From NCBI RefSeq assembly GCF_900116405.1, contig NZ_FPAQ01000008.1:35353-99352 (forward strand): a stretch of DNA of 64,000 nt. The letters are read 5' to 3'. The stretch comes from Halomonas saccharevitans. GTDB lineage: Bacteria; Pseudomonadota; Gammaproteobacteria; Pseudomonadales; Halomonadaceae. The notes below the pieces were generated by a model. The model did no database searches, was not told where the DNA came from, and saw only the letters and a program-made list of their open reading frames with translations. A program made the position numbers and the translations under genes. This document shows positions 27,401-37,724 of the stretch, one piece after another. The first letter of the stretch is position 1. Each line of letters starts with the position of its first letter.

Positions 27401-27454
27401 ACGGCCCTTCGATCACCGGGGCGGCCGGACGCCGCCCGACAACAGGAGAATCAC

Positions 27455-29182
27455 GTGAAGCTTCTCGACAACATGACCGTCAGGGTCAGTTGGAGCCTGG
27501 TGCTTGCGGTCTTCGCCGCGCTGATCCTGGTCCTGAGCAGTCTCGGGCTCTATACCGTGCGCTATAGCGAAGACTCGCTGCGCACCCTCAACGAGGTGAA
27601 CGTCGACCAGGCCTCCACGCTGAATCGAGCCAATGCGCAGATGCTGTTCGCGCAGATGGAACTGCGCAATCTCCACGCGCGCCTTGGCCAGGCCGTCTGG
27701 CCGGATGAGCGGGAAGCGGTAAAAGCCGAGGCCGCGGCACTGACCGAGACCTTCGCCGGGATCGAAACGACTCTCCAGGAATTCCTCGCCCTGCCGCGCC
27801 AGCCGGAGCAGCAGGCAAGAATCGCTGCCGTCGAGGAGAGCTTCAAGGCGCTGATGAACGAGGGGCTGCGTCCCCAGCAGCAGGCGCTTGCCGAGGGCAG
27901 CGCCGAGGCCTTCTCGATCCTCAACGACGAAGTGGAGACACTTACCCAGCGCTTCTACGACGACGCGGTGACCTTCTTCGTCGCCGCCGAGCAGAACGGT
28001 CGCGCCCTGTATGGCAACTTCTTCGAGCAGGTCAGCCTCCTCGAGCTCCTGATGATCGCCGCCCTGGTGGTCGCCGCCCTGACCATCGTTGGGGTGCTGT
28101 GGGGCGTGACCGTCAACGTCATTCGCCCCCTAGCACGACTGGTCGGCTACTTCGAGCGCATGGAGAAAGGCGATCTCGCCCAGACGATTCCGCGGCTGGG
28201 CGACAACGAGATCGGCCGGCTCTACGCCTCGCTCGAGCAGATGCAGCACGGGCTGGCCGAGACGGTGGGCAGGGTGCGCACCAGCGGCGATGCCATCTAC
28301 CAGGGCTCCCAGAGCATCGCCAGCGGCAACAACGATCTCTCCTCGCGTACCGAACAGCAGGCGGCCTCCCTGGAGGAGACCGCCTCCAGCATGGAAGAGC
28401 TCTCCTCCACCGTGGGACAGAACGCCGAGAACGCCCAGCAGGCCAGCCAGCTAGCCGCCGAGGCCACCCGCACCGCGAGGCAGGGCGGCGAAGTCGTCGG
28501 CGAGGTGGTCGAGACCATGCACCGGATCAGCAAGGGCTCCCACCAGGTGGCGGAAATCATCGGCACCATCGACGCCATCGCCTTCCAGACCAACATCCTG
28601 GCGCTCAACGCCTCGGTGGAGGCGGCGCGAGCCGGCGAGCACGGCCGCGGCTTCGCCGTCGTCGCCCAGGAGGTTCGCAGCCTGGCCAGCCGCAGCGCCG
28701 ATGCCTCCAGCGAGATCCGCGGCCTGATCAAGGCCTCGGTGCAGCAGGTCGATGCCGGCACCGCCAGCGTCGATCAGGCCGGCCAGACCATGGAGGAGGT
28801 CGTCCAGGCTGTGCAGCGGGTCAGCGACATCATGGACGAGATCGCCGCCGCCTCCAGCGAGCAGAGCAACGGCATCTCCCAGGTCAACGAGGCCGTTACC
28901 CAGATGGACCAGGTCACCCAGCAGAATGCCGAGCTCGTCCAGCAGGCGGCCAACGCGGCCAACCGGCTGGAAGACGAGGCGAGCCAGCTCAGGGTCGCCG
29001 TGACACGCTTTCGGATCGATCCGCAGGCCGCCGAGGAGAGCCGCCCGCAAGACGCCGACGCGACCAGCGATCTGGCTCGCTGGATGCCGTCGCTGATGCA
29101 GGCCCAGAAGCCGGAACGTCCCGCCGCGGTTCAGGAGCACGACGGCCGGAAGGCGCGCGACGACGAGTGGGAATCCTTCTGA
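27455..29182 (+). CDS. Methyl-accepting chemotaxis protein with four-helix sensor
   Basis: This 575-residue receptor has TM1 about 8-30 and a roughly 160-residue helical periplasmic domain of the Tar/4HB type. TM2 (about 190-213) is followed by HAMP and a complete signalling domain ([33 protein letters not shown]). The last residues, DEWESF, resemble the NWETF-type tether that recruits CheR and CheB to receptors. The gene is 54 bases after the Cache receptor with AGGAG upstream, and no promoter was seen between them, so it is probably in the motA-cheR operon. Confidence 0.9.
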   Translation: MKLLDNMTVRVSWSLVLAVFAALILVLSSLGLYTVRYSEDSLRTLNEVNVDQASTLNRANAQMLFAQMELRNLHARLGQAVWPDEREAVKAEAAALTETFAGIETTLQEFLALPRQPEQQARIAAVEESFKALMNEGLRPQQQALAEGSAEAFSILNDEVETLTQRFYDDAVTFFVAAEQNGRALYGNFFEQVSLLELLMIAALVVAALTIVGVLWGVTVNVIRPLARLVGYFERMEKGDLAQTIPRLGDNEIGRLYASLEQMQHGLAETVGRVRTSGDAIYQGSQSIASGNNDLSSRTEQQAASLEETASSMEELSSTVGQNAENAQQASQLAAEATRTARQGGEVVGEVVETMHRISKGSHQVAEIIGTIDAIAFQTNILALNASVEAARAGEHGRGFAVVAQEVRSLASRSADASSEIRGLIKASVQQVDAGTASVDQAGQTMEEVVQAVQRVSDIMDEIAAASSEQSNGISQVNEAVTQMDQVTQQNAELVQQAANAANRLEDEASQLRVAVTRFRIDPQAAEESRPQDADATSDLARWMPSLMQAQKPERPAAVQEHDGRKARDDEWESF

Positions 29183-29270
29183 CACACACCGGCGCCACGT
29201 GCCTCCAGTGACGGGAGGCAGGCTATAAAAACTAAAACACCTATCCATTTGGCTTAGCAAAGGATATTGC

Positions 29271-31436
29271 ATGCGAAACAATCAGCCCGTTACCCAGCGT
29301 GAGCGCCCGCTCGAAGACGAGCACTACCTGATCTCGCGCACCGACCTCAAGGGTCGCATCACCTATGCCAACCCGGCCTTCATCGAGGTCAGCGGCTTCA
29401 GCCACGAGGAGCTGATCGGTGCTCCCCACAATCTGGTGCGCCACCCGGACATGCCGGAGGCGGCCTATCAGAACCTCTGGGAGACGCTGGAGGCCGGAGA
29501 GCACTGGCAAGGGCTGGTCAAGAATCGTCACAAGAGCGGCGATCACTACTGGGTGGAGGCGAGCGTCTCGCCGGTGCTCGAGAACGGCACGGTCGTCGGC
29601 TACGCCTCGGTCCGGGTCAAGCCCACGCGCGAGGCGATCGAGAAAGCCGAAAAGGCCTATGCGCTGATCCGCGAGGGCAAGAACCGGCACTTCACCCTGG
29701 ATCACGGCCAGCTGCGCCGTCGCGGGCTGATCGGTCGCCTGGGGCGTCTCAACCTGCTCAGCCTGCGGGCCCGCGTGGTGACCATGGTGGTGGTGGCAGG
29801 CCTGCTGCTCTCGGCGAGCGGCGCCATGGGACTCTACGGGCTGCAGGTCTCCGGCGAGCGCCTCCAGGCCCTGGATCGCGACGGCCTGCAGGACGTGGCC
29901 CGGCTGCAGCAGATCGATCAGCTCGCCACGCGCACTTATCAGTCGCTATCCCGCGGCAAGCGCTTCGAGCTCATCGAGAACAAGGAGCAGCATGCCGATC
30001 GACTGCAGGCGGCTCAGGCGTCGCTAGCCGCGCTGTGGCGCGACTATCGGGCCCGCGAGGTCAACCAGGGGGGAGCCGCCGAGGCCTTCGACGAAGACCT
30101 CAACCGCTATCTCGAGGAGGGCCTGGGAGGTGCCATCGCGCTGTTCCAGGCCGAGGAGAAGTTCGAGATGTTCACCAGCCTGCCGCCGCACATCGAGGAG
30201 ATGCAGGCGATGGGGGAGGAGCTCTCCAACGAGGTCAACGCACTCATCGAGAGCAAGCAGACCGACGCGGCCCTGCTGGCCACTGAAGCCCGAGAGGGCC
30301 AACAGCAGATGCTGATGGCCCAGGCCGGCATGCTGGCCATCGGCCTGCTGGCGCTGATCGTGATCGGTGCGCTGACCCTGCGCGCCATTCTGCGCCCGCT
30401 GCGCGATGCCCAGGCCTTCACCCTGCAGATCGCCTCGGGCAACCTCGCCGCCGACGTGCCGCCGCGCCGTCGCGACGAGCTGGGTCGCCTGATGGAGACG
30501 CTGGACATCATGCGTAAGAGCCTCGGCAGCATCGTCGGCGACGTCAACGGCGGCATCCGCGTGGTGACACCGGCCGCACGGGATATCGCGACGGGCAACG
30601 AGGACCTCTCCGCGCGCACCGAACAGCAGGCCGCCTCGCTGCAGCAGACCGCCTCGAGCATGGAGGAGATGACCACCACCGTGCAGCACAACTCGGACAA
30701 CGCCCGTCAGGCCAGCGGCCTGGCCTCCGAGAACGCCGAGCGCACCCAGGAGACCGGCGAGCTGATGCACCAGGTCGTGAATACCATGGGTCAGATCACC
30801 GCGGGCTCGCGCAAGATGACCGAGATCATCAACGTCATCGACTCCATCGCCTTCCAGACCAACATCCTGGCGCTCAACGCCTCGGTGGAGGCCGCGCGCG
30901 CCGGCGAACAGGGCCGCGGCTTCGCGGTGGTCGCCGGCGAGGTGCGCAAGCTGGCCGGCCGCAGCGCCGACGCCGCCAGCGAGATCCGCGAGCTGATCGA
31001 CGGCTCGGCCCGCCAGATCGACGACGGTGCCGAGCTGGTGCGTCGAGCGGAGACCTCTCTCAGTGCCGTCATGGAGGCTTCCACCCGGGTCAACGACATC
31101 ATGAGCGAGATCACCGCCGCCTCCGAGGAGCAGAGCAACGGCATCGGCCAGATCAACCAGGCCGTGGTGGAGATGGATCAGGTGACCCAGCAGAACGCCG
31201 AACGGGTCCAGGCCTCGGCGCGCGCCGCCAGCGAACTCGAACAGCAGGCCGACCTGCTCGGCAACGCCATCGCCGCCTTCCGTTTGCGCGGCGCAGGCAT
31301 GGAGCGAGCGCCCTCCCTGGCGGAGCGCCGCACGCACGCCGAGCCCCCCGCCACATCAACATCCTCTGGTCGTGAGGCCGCGCACCGGCATTCGCCGCGC
31401 CAGTCAGAGACCGTCGAGGAGTGGGAGGAATTTTGA
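29271..31436 (+). CDS. PAS-containing chemoreceptor (Aer-like) with extra periplasmic domain
   Basis: The 721-residue receptor starts with a cytoplasmic PAS domain (about 12-115, [36 protein letters not shown]), the part that in Aer binds FAD and senses redox state. Aer has only a short membrane hairpin. Here TM1 (about 160-182) is followed by about 155 helical residues and TM2 (about 345-370), so a second, periplasmic sensor is likely. HAMP and a full signalling domain follow, ending EWEEF, a CheR/CheB tether motif. The cheR start overlaps its end. FAD binding is an inference. Confidence 0.88.
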   Translation: MRNNQPVTQRERPLEDEHYLISRTDLKGRITYANPAFIEVSGFSHEELIGAPHNLVRHPDMPEAAYQNLWETLEAGEHWQGLVKNRHKSGDHYWVEASVSPVLENGTVVGYASVRVKPTREAIEKAEKAYALIREGKNRHFTLDHGQLRRRGLIGRLGRLNLLSLRARVVTMVVVAGLLLSASGAMGLYGLQVSGERLQALDRDGLQDVARLQQIDQLATRTYQSLSRGKRFELIENKEQHADRLQAAQASLAALWRDYRAREVNQGGAAEAFDEDLNRYLEEGLGGAIALFQAEEKFEMFTSLPPHIEEMQAMGEELSNEVNALIESKQTDAALLATEAREGQQQMLMAQAGMLAIGLLALIVIGALTLRAILRPLRDAQAFTLQIASGNLAADVPPRRRDELGRLMETLDIMRKSLGSIVGDVNGGIRVVTPAARDIATGNEDLSARTEQQAASLQQTASSMEEMTTTVQHNSDNARQASGLASENAERTQETGELMHQVVNTMGQITAGSRKMTEIINVIDSIAFQTNILALNASVEAARAGEQGRGFAVVAGEVRKLAGRSADAASEIRELIDGSARQIDDGAELVRRAETSLSAVMEASTRVNDIMSEITAASEEQSNGIGQINQAVVEMDQVTQQNAERVQASARAASELEQQADLLGNAIAAFRLRGAGMERAPSLAERRTHAEPPATSTSSGREAAHRHSPRQSETVEEWEEF

Positions 31437-32311
31437 ACGAGCCCCGAAGCATCGACATGCCCGCGGAGGAGAGCGGCTGGGGAGGTAGTCGGCTCGAGCG
31501 CGATCTCGAGCTGACCGACGCCGATTTCTCCAGGATCCGCCAGCTGATCTATCAGCGGGCGGGCATCGTGCTCGCCGAGCACAAGCGCGAGATGGTCTAC
31601 AGTCGCCTGGCGAAGCGGATGCGCCACCACGGCCTGACTCGCTTCGCCGACTACCTGGCGCGCCTGGAGCGACAGCCCGAGGCGCGCGAGTGGGAGGCCT
31701 TCACCAACGCCCTGACCACCAACCTCACGGCCTTCTTCCGCGAGGCGCACCACTTCCCCCTGCTCGCCGATCACGTGGGTTCGCGTCAGGGCAAGGTGCG
31801 CATCTGGTGCGCCGCGTCCTCGACCGGCGAGGAGCCCTACTCGATCGCCATGACCCTGATGGAGACGCTGGGATCGCGCGCCACTCAGGCCGAGGTGGTG
31901 GCGACCGACATCGACACCGAAGCCCTGGCCCGGGCCCGGGCCGGCATCTACCCGCTCGAGCAGGTGTGCAAGCTCGACGAGGCGAGAACCAAACGCTTCT
32001 TCCAGCGCGGCAAGGGGGCCCACAGGGGCTTCGCGCGCATCCGCCCGGAGGTCGCGGCGATGATCGACTTTCAGCCGCTCAACCTGCTCGCGCCCCAGTG
32101 GCCGGTGAGCGGCCCCTTCGATGCGATCTTCTGTCGTAACACCATGATCTATTTCGACAAGACCACGCAGAAGCGGATCCTCGAGCGCTTCGCTCCGCTG
32201 CTAAAGCCCGACGGCCTGCTGTTTGCCGGCCACTCCGAGAGTTTTTCCTACATTACCGATGCCTTCCGGCTGCGCGGCCAGACGGTCTACGTCCGCACGC
32301 CCGGGCGCTGA
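31433..32311 (+). CDS. cheR: Chemoreceptor methyltransferase CheR
   Basis: CheR methylates glutamates on chemoreceptors using S-adenosylmethionine. The N-terminal helical domain ([28 protein letters not shown]) and the catalytic domain ([42 protein letters not shown]) are complete. The start is uncertain. TTG at 31433 overlaps the receptor stop (TTGA) with GGGAGG just upstream and gives 292 residues. GTG at 31421 and ATG at 31457 are in frame. The clear beta subdomain suggests it can use the tethers on the neighbouring receptors. Confidence 0.92.
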   Translation: MNEPRSIDMPAEESGWGGSRLERDLELTDADFSRIRQLIYQRAGIVLAEHKREMVYSRLAKRMRHHGLTRFADYLARLERQPEAREWEAFTNALTTNLTAFFREAHHFPLLADHVGSRQGKVRIWCAASSTGEEPYSIAMTLMETLGSRATQAEVVATDIDTEALARARAGIYPLEQVCKLDEARTKRFFQRGKGAHRGFARIRPEVAAMIDFQPLNLLAPQWPVSGPFDAIFCRNTMIYFDKTTQKRILERFAPLLKPDGLLFAGHSESFSYITDAFRLRGQTVYVRTPGR

Positions 32312-32315
32312 ACGT

Positions 32316-32342
32316 TAAAGTCTTGCCCCCGCGAGCCGATAG
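32316..32342 (+). promoter_or_regulatory. Sigma-28 promoter of cheB
   Basis: TAAAGTCT (32316-32323), 11 bases, then GCCGATAG (32335-32342), 63 bases before the cheB start. It starts five bases after the cheR gene ends and likely serves cheB, the next receptor, cheY and cheZ. Confidence 0.85.
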
Positions 32343-32404
32343 ACGTTGCACGGTTAGCCTCGGCGGCCTATTCACAGACCGCCAAGACAACAGGAGACGA
32401 CCCC

Positions 32405-33466
32405 TTGAGCGCCAACCCCATCAAGGTGCTGTGTGTCGATGATTCGGCGCTGATACGCGACCTGCTGACGGACATCATCAACCAGCAGCCCGACATGGAG
32501 GTCGTGGCCGTGGCCCCCGATCCCCTGGTGGCGCGCGACCTGATCAAGCGGCACAACCCCGACGTCCTGACCCTGGACGTGGAGATGCCGCGCATGGACG
32601 GCCTCGATTTCCTCGAGCGCCTGATGCGCCTGCGTCCCATGCCGGTGCTGATGGTCTCCTCGCTGACCCAGTCAGGCTCCGAGATCACGCTGCGTGCCCT
32701 GGAACTGGGCGCCGTGGACTTCGTGGCCAAGCCCTCGCTGGGTATCCGCCACGGCATGCTGGAGTACGCCACGGAGATCGCCGAGAAGCTGCGCGCCGCG
32801 GCGCGCTCGCGCCCCCGTCAGGCGCGCCGCCCCAGCGCGCCCGGCCCCCAGCCGCTCAAGGCGCCCATCGTGTCGAGCGAGAAGCTGATCATCATCGGCG
32901 CCTCCACCGGGGGCACCGAGGCGATTCGCCAGGTGCTCGAGCCGCTGCCGGCCAACAGTCCGGCGATCCTGATCACCCAGCACATGCCGGGCGGTTTCAC
33001 CCGCTCGTTCGCCGAGCGCCTCGACCGCCTGTGCCAGATCAGCGTCAAGGAGGCCGTCGACGGCGAACGCATCCTGCCGGGTCACGCCTATATCGCCCCC
33101 GGCGACGCCCACCTCAAGCTCGCACGAAGCGGCGCCAACTACGTCGCCCGCCTCGACGATGGTCCGCCGGTCAACCGCCACCGCCCCTCGGTGGATGTGC
33201 TGTTCCACTCCGCCGCCACCCAGGCGGGGCGCAACGCCATCGGCGTGCTGCTCACCGGCATGGGCAAGGACGGGGCCGCGGGCCTGCTGGAGATGCGCCA
33301 GGCGAACTCCGCCACCCTCGCTCAGGACGAAGCCAGCTGCGTGGTCTACGGCATGCCCCGCGAGGCCGTCGCCCTGGGCGCGGCGGCCGAGGTGCTGCCA
33401 CTGGAAGAGATCGCACCCCGCCTGCTCTCCCTGGCGGCGGCTTCGGGACGCGCCCAGCGGGTATAG
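32405..33466 (+). CDS. cheB: Chemotaxis response regulator methylesterase CheB
   Basis: CheB removes methyl groups from receptors when phosphorylated by CheA. The 353-residue protein has a receiver domain with Asp58 ([13 protein letters not shown]), a linker rich in Arg and Pro, and the esterase domain with the catalytic serine in [12 protein letters not shown], histidine in [10 protein letters not shown] and aspartate in [10 protein letters not shown]. Translation starts at a TTG preceded by AGGAGA at 8 bases. A sigma-28 promoter lies upstream. Confidence 0.95.
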   Translation: MSANPIKVLCVDDSALIRDLLTDIINQQPDMEVVAVAPDPLVARDLIKRHNPDVLTLDVEMPRMDGLDFLERLMRLRPMPVLMVSSLTQSGSEITLRALELGAVDFVAKPSLGIRHGMLEYATEIAEKLRAAARSRPRQARRPSAPGPQPLKAPIVSSEKLIIIGASTGGTEAIRQVLEPLPANSPAILITQHMPGGFTRSFAERLDRLCQISVKEAVDGERILPGHAYIAPGDAHLKLARSGANYVARLDDGPPVNRHRPSVDVLFHSAATQAGRNAIGVLLTGMGKDGAAGLLEMRQANSATLAQDEASCVVYGMPREAVALGAAAEVLPLEEIAPRLLSLAAASGRAQRV

Positions 33467-33528
33467 ACGCCAGGACGCGCAACGTCATCGGGCAGGCGCC
33501 CGATGCCAACTCAGAAGGAAACGCCGGC

Positions 33529-35235
33529 ATGACACGTCTCTTGCGTAACATCAGCATTCATGCGGCCATAGTGGCCGTCCTGGCCTGCTTCGTGGCGTTC
33601 ATCGCCGCGGTGGCCATCATGGGGCAGCTGACCAGCCGGGCGGCCAACGATGCTCTGAAGACCCTCGACCAGATCAACGTGGCCCAGCTCAACGAGATCG
33701 GCCGAGCCGATGCCCTGCTGACCGGCACCCTGCTGGATCTCGAGACGGCCGCCAACTACGCCATGCTGGGCCAGCAGGACAGGGCCCTCCAGCGCCAGGC
33801 ATCGGCGCTGAATCAGCTCGAGCGTGCCGAGGCCCGCTTCGAGGCCTTCGCCGGCGTGCCGCGCACCTCCCAGGGCGAGGCGCTCGGCGAGCGGGTCGAG
33901 TCGACCTTCAACCAGATGCTCGTCCTGGCCCGCCAGCAGTACCAGGCCCTCGCTCAGTGGGACACGCCCGAGTTCAACGCGCTGCGAGGACAGATGGAGA
34001 CGCCGGCCAACGCCCAGGATGCGGCCATCACCGAGTTCTTCCGCTATGCCGATGAGCGCGGCGCCACGATGCTGGCCGAGTACCACGACACCGAGACCCT
34101 GCTCCAGCGCATCGAGCTGGCCCTCCTGGCCCTCGTGGCGCTGCTGGTGGGCATGATCTACGTGGGCCTGCGCAAGATCATCATCACGCCCCTGCAGACC
34201 GCCGTGGAAACCCTGGAGAGGATCGCCAAGGCCGACCTTTCCGGCCAGATCCGGGTGCTGAGCCGCAACGAGATCGGCAAGCTCTTCACCGCCATGCGCG
34301 ACATGCAGCAGAGCCTGATTCGCATCGTCAGCGACGTGCGTGACGGTACCGACTCCATCCACGTCGGCAGCCGCGAGATCGCCGGTGGCAACAACGACCT
34401 CTCCTCGCGCACCGAACAGCAGGCCGCCTCCCTGGAGCAGACCGCCTCGAGCATGGAAGAGCTCACCGCCACCGTTAGGCAGAACGCCGACAACGCCCGC
34501 CAGGCCAACGGCCTCGCCCAGGAGGCCACCCAGACCGCCGAGCGGGGCGGCCAGGTGGTCGAGCAGGTGGTGCAGACCATGCACGGTATCGCCGGCAGCT
34601 CCCAGAAGGTCGCCGACATCACCGGGGTGATCGACTCCATCGCCTTCCAGACCAATATCCTGGCGCTCAACGCCTCGGTGGAGGCGGCCCGGGCCGGCGA
34701 GCACGGCCGCGGCTTCGCCGTGGTGGCCGAGGAAGTACGCAACCTGGCCAGCCGCAGCGCCGACGCCGCCAAGGAGATCAAGGGACTGATCGACGGCTCC
34801 GTGACTCAGGTGCAGGAGGGCTCGGCGCTGGTCGAGCAGGCCGGCAAGACCATGCAGGACGTGGTCAACTCGGTGCGCCGGGTGACCGACATCATGGACG
34901 AGATCTCGGCGGCCTCCCAGGAGCAGAGCGACGGCATCGAGCAGGTCAGCCAGGCCGTGGGCCAGATGGACCAGGTCACCCAGCAGAACGCCTCGCTGGT
35001 GCAGGAGGCCTCGTCCGCCGCCGCCTCGCTGGAAGAGCAGGCCGACCGCCTCGAGCAGGCGGTGGCGGTCTTCAAGCTGACGGAGGGCCAGCAGAGCACC
35101 GCGCCCAGCGGCGGGGCGCCACGGCCCGAGGCGGCGCCAAAGCGCGATGTGCCGCCCGCCGCCCCCGCAGCACCTTCTTCTCCCGCACGGCCCGCGCGCC
35201 AGGCGGCCGCCGAGGAAGAGTGGGAAGAATTCTGA
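33529..35235 (+). CDS. Methyl-accepting chemotaxis protein with four-helix sensor
   Basis: The ATG at 33529, with AAGGA 9 bases upstream and a proper first membrane helix after it, gives 568 residues; the frame is open further upstream across cheB but that part is not coding. TM1 is about 10-32, a helical periplasmic domain about 35-185, TM2 about 188-210, then HAMP and a full signalling domain ([27 protein letters not shown]). The tail is Pro/Ala-rich and ends EEEWEEF, a CheR/CheB tether. The ligand cannot be predicted. Confidence 0.9.
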   Translation: MTRLLRNISIHAAIVAVLACFVAFIAAVAIMGQLTSRAANDALKTLDQINVAQLNEIGRADALLTGTLLDLETAANYAMLGQQDRALQRQASALNQLERAEARFEAFAGVPRTSQGEALGERVESTFNQMLVLARQQYQALAQWDTPEFNALRGQMETPANAQDAAITEFFRYADERGATMLAEYHDTETLLQRIELALLALVALLVGMIYVGLRKIIITPLQTAVETLERIAKADLSGQIRVLSRNEIGKLFTAMRDMQQSLIRIVSDVRDGTDSIHVGSREIAGGNNDLSSRTEQQAASLEQTASSMEELTATVRQNADNARQANGLAQEATQTAERGGQVVEQVVQTMHGIAGSSQKVADITGVIDSIAFQTNILALNASVEAARAGEHGRGFAVVAEEVRNLASRSADAAKEIKGLIDGSVTQVQEGSALVEQAGKTMQDVVNSVRRVTDIMDEISAASQEQSDGIEQVSQAVGQMDQVTQQNASLVQEASSAAASLEEQADRLEQAVAVFKLTEGQQSTAPSGGAPRPEAAPKRDVPPAAPAAPSSPARPARQAAAEEEWEEF

Positions 35236-35307
35236 TTCGTCTGATTTAACAGCGGTCGGCACCGACGTGCCGGCCCCGCATATGCCACGACTGAAAGAGG
35301 ATATCCG

Positions 35308-35697
35308 ATGGCAGACAAGAACATGAGCATCCTGGTGGTGGATGATTTCCCGACCATGCGCCGCATCGTGCGCAGCCTGTTGAAGGAGCTCGGCTTCACC
35401 AACGTGGAGGAGGCCGAGGACGGCCAGGACGCCCTGAACAAGCTCAAGGCCGGGGGCTTCGAGTTCGTGGTCTCGGACTGGAACATGCCGAACCTCGACG
35501 GCCTGGAGATGCTCAAGCAGATCCGTGCCGACGACGACCTCAAGGAACTGCCGGTGCTGATGGTGACCGCCGAGGCCAAGAAGGAGAACATCATCGCGGC
35601 GGCCCAGGCGGGCGCCAACGGCTATGTCGTCAAGCCCTTCACCTCGGCCACCCTGGAAGAAAAACTCAACAAGATCTTCGAAAAACTGGGCATGTAA
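35308..35697 (+). CDS. cheY: Chemotaxis response regulator CheY
   Basis: CheY-P binds the flagellar switch and changes rotation. The 129-residue single receiver domain has the acidic pair ([12 protein letters not shown]), phospho-acceptor Asp57 in SDWNMP, Thr in [11 protein letters not shown] and Lys in YVVKPF, as in enteric CheY. AAAGAGGA precedes the ATG. It follows the fourth receptor by 72 bases and is 33 bases before cheZ. Confidence 0.97.
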   Translation: MADKNMSILVVDDFPTMRRIVRSLLKELGFTNVEEAEDGQDALNKLKAGGFEFVVSDWNMPNLDGLEMLKQIRADDDLKELPVLMVTAEAKKENIIAAAQAGANGYVVKPFTSATLEEKLNKIFEKLGM

Positions 35698-35730
35698 GGC
35701 GGCCGGCAGGCCCGGCACCAAGGAGCGAGG

Positions 35731-36423
35731 ATGATGAGCAACGAAACGCCGTCCCAGGATCCCCCGCAGGAGGCCAGCGACGAGCTGGTTCAGCGGATCG
35801 GGCAGCTGACGCGCATGCTGCGCGAGAACATGCGCGAGCTGGGACTCGACAAGGAGATCGAACGGGCGGCCGAGGCGATCCCCGATGCCCGTGATCGCCT
35901 CAGCTACGTGGCGACCATGACCGAGCAGGCAGCCGAGCGCGCGCTCAACGCCATCGACCGGGCCCAGCCGCTGCAGGACGATCTCAGCGACCGGGCCGAG
36001 GCGCTGGATGCGCGCTGGGCAGAGTGGTTTGCCGAGCCCAAGGAGCTCGACGAGGCGCGCGAGCTGGTCCAGGATACCCGGCAGTACCTGGGCGACGTCC
36101 CCCAGCGGACCCAGGCGACCAACCAGGAACTGCTCGAGATCATGATGGCCCAGGATTTCCAGGACCTGACCGGCCAGGTGATCAAGAAGATGATGGACGT
36201 GATCCGCGAGATCGAGCATCAGCTGGTGCAGGTGCTGATCGATGCCGTGCCTCAAGGCAAGGCACGCGAGGATCTCCAGAAGCGCGCCACGGACCAGTGG
36301 CAAAACGATGAACGGCGCCGAGAGGAGGGCCTGTTGAACGGCCCTCAGGTCAAGCCCGAGGCAGAAGGCATCGTCACCGGCCAGGACCAGGTCGACGACC
36401 TGCTGGACGAACTCGGCTTCTAA
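35731..36423 (+). CDS. cheZ: CheY-P phosphatase CheZ
   Basis: CheZ removes phosphate from CheY-P. The 230-residue helical protein has the active motif [17 protein letters not shown] (about 140-156; the first Gln of DFQDLTGQ corresponds to the catalytic glutamine) and the C-terminal CheY-binding peptide [11 protein letters not shown]. Length is close to E. coli CheZ. A strong terminator follows the stop, so the cheB-cheZ transcript ends here. Confidence 0.95.
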   Translation: MMSNETPSQDPPQEASDELVQRIGQLTRMLRENMRELGLDKEIERAAEAIPDARDRLSYVATMTEQAAERALNAIDRAQPLQDDLSDRAEALDARWAEWFAEPKELDEARELVQDTRQYLGDVPQRTQATNQELLEIMMAQDFQDLTGQVIKKMMDVIREIEHQLVQVLIDAVPQGKAREDLQKRATDQWQNDERRREEGLLNGPQVKPEAEGIVTGQDQVDDLLDELGF

Positions 36424-36446
36424 CCCCTTCCCACCCCGCTCCTGAT

Positions 36447-36490
36447 CGGGCCGAGAGTCGCGGATAAGACCGCGATTACCGGCCCTTTTT
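36447..36490 (+). terminator. Intrinsic terminator after cheZ
   Basis: GGGCCG pairs with CGGCCC, and inside it TCGCGG pairs with CCGCGA. The hairpin is followed directly by TTTTT (36486-36490). It separates cheZ from flhB. Confidence 0.85.
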
Positions 36491-36551
36491 GACGCATCAC
36501 CCCTTCCCCCCCAGCGACACAATGGCCAGGGTCCGCACGACTGCCCGGTGA

Positions 36552-37724
36552 ATGGCCATGGCCGACCAAGACAGCGACCAGGAAAAGACCGAGGAGGCCA
36601 CGCCACGACGACTGGAAAAGTCGCGCGAGGAGGGCCAGGTCGCCCGTTCCCGGGAGCTGGCCACCTTCATGCTGCTGCTGGCCGGCGTCGGTGGGCTCTG
36701 GTCGATGGGCGGCCTGCTCTACGACCAGCTGGGCGTGGTCATGGAGCAGGCCTTCCTGTTCGAGCGGCGCCAGGCGCTTCACACCACGCCGATGCTCACC
36801 ACCGCGCTGGACCTCGGCGAGCGCACGCTCTACGCCCTGATGCCGCTGTTTCTGCTTCTGACGGTGGTGGCTCTGGTCGCCCCGGCACTGCTCGGGGGCT
36901 GGCTGATCTCGGCCAAGTCGCTCAAGCCGCAGCTATCGAAGCTCAACCCCGCCAAGGGCCTGAAGCGCCTGTTCGGCGTCCAGGCGCTGGTGGAGTTGGC
37001 CAAGGCGATCGCCAAGTCGCTGCTGGTGGGCAGCGTGGCCGTGACGTTCCTCTACCTGAACCGCGGCGACTTCATGGCGCTGATGGATCAGCCGATCCAG
37101 CAGGCGCTGGCCAAGGCGATGGGGATGGCCGCCAAGGCCTGCGGCCTGATGGTGCTGACCCTGCTGGTGGTGATCCTGATCGACGTGCCCTACCAGCTGT
37201 GGAGCCACGCCAAGAAGCTGCGCATGAGCAAGGACGAGGTGAAGCGCGAGCACAAGGAGTCCGAGGGCGACCCTCAGGTGAAGGGGCGCATTCGCCAGCA
37301 GCAGCAGGCGATGGCGCGCGGCCGCATGATGAGCAAGGTGCCGGAGGCCGACGTGATCATCACCAACCCCTCGCACTACGCCGTGGCGCTGCAGTATCAG
37401 GAGACCGGCATGTCGGCGCCGCGGGTCATCGCCAAGGGCGCCGACGAGGTCGCCGCTCGCATCCGCGAGGTCGGCGAGGAGCACGGCGTGCCCCGGCTGG
37501 AGGCGCCTCCGCTGGCCAGGGCGCTGTATCACCACGTGGATCTCGACGCCGAGATTCCGGCCGACCTGTTCACCGCCGTGGCCGAGGTCCTGGCCTGGGC
37601 CTTCGGCCTGAAACGCGCAGCCAAGGAGGGCGGCGAAGCCCCGCCCTCTCCCGAGAATCTTCCGGTGCCGGCCTCTCTCGAGGTTCCGGCACGCGACGCC
37701 GATACTGATGAGGCACGTCCATGA
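36552..37724 (+). CDS. flhB: Flagellar export switch protein FlhB
   Basis: FlhB controls the change from hook to filament export. The 390-residue protein has the typical start (DQEKTEEATPRRLEKSREEGQVARS), four membrane helices (about 30-215) and a cytoplasmic C-domain. The self-cleavage site, NPTH in most relatives, reads N272-P273-S274-H275. Thr to Ser is conservative, and cleavage occurs between Asn and Pro, so it is probably still processed. Translation probably starts at the first of two close ATGs; the ribosome binding site is weak. flhA overlaps its stop. Confidence 0.94.
   Translation: MAMADQDSDQEKTEEATPRRLEKSREEGQVARSRELATFMLLLAGVGGLWSMGGLLYDQLGVVMEQAFLFERRQALHTTPMLTTALDLGERTLYALMPLFLLLTVVALVAPALLGGWLISAKSLKPQLSKLNPAKGLKRLFGVQALVELAKAIAKSLLVGSVAVTFLYLNRGDFMALMDQPIQQALAKAMGMAAKACGLMVLTLLVVILIDVPYQLWSHAKKLRMSKDEVKREHKESEGDPQVKGRIRQQQQAMARGRMMSKVPEADVIITNPSHYAVALQYQETGMSAPRVIAKGADEVAARIREVGEEHGVPRLEAPPLARALYHHVDLDAEIPADLFTAVAEVLAWAFGLKRAAKEGGEAPPSPENLPVPASLEVPARDADTDEARP

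Noticed and set aside
25720..29270. Separate sigma-28 promoters before the receptors at 25781, 27455 and 29271
   Set aside because: The gaps were read for T(C/A)AAG followed 11 bases after its 8-mer by a GCCGAT-type -10, and none fits. The nearest (TAAAACAC before 29271) lacks a usable -10.
33511..36606. Open frame of over 1000 codons on the minus strand, opposite the receptor, cheY and cheZ
   Set aside because: It is antisense to well-identified genes, has composition typical of the opposite-strand frame of GC-rich genes (His/Leu/Gly rich), and shows no family features.
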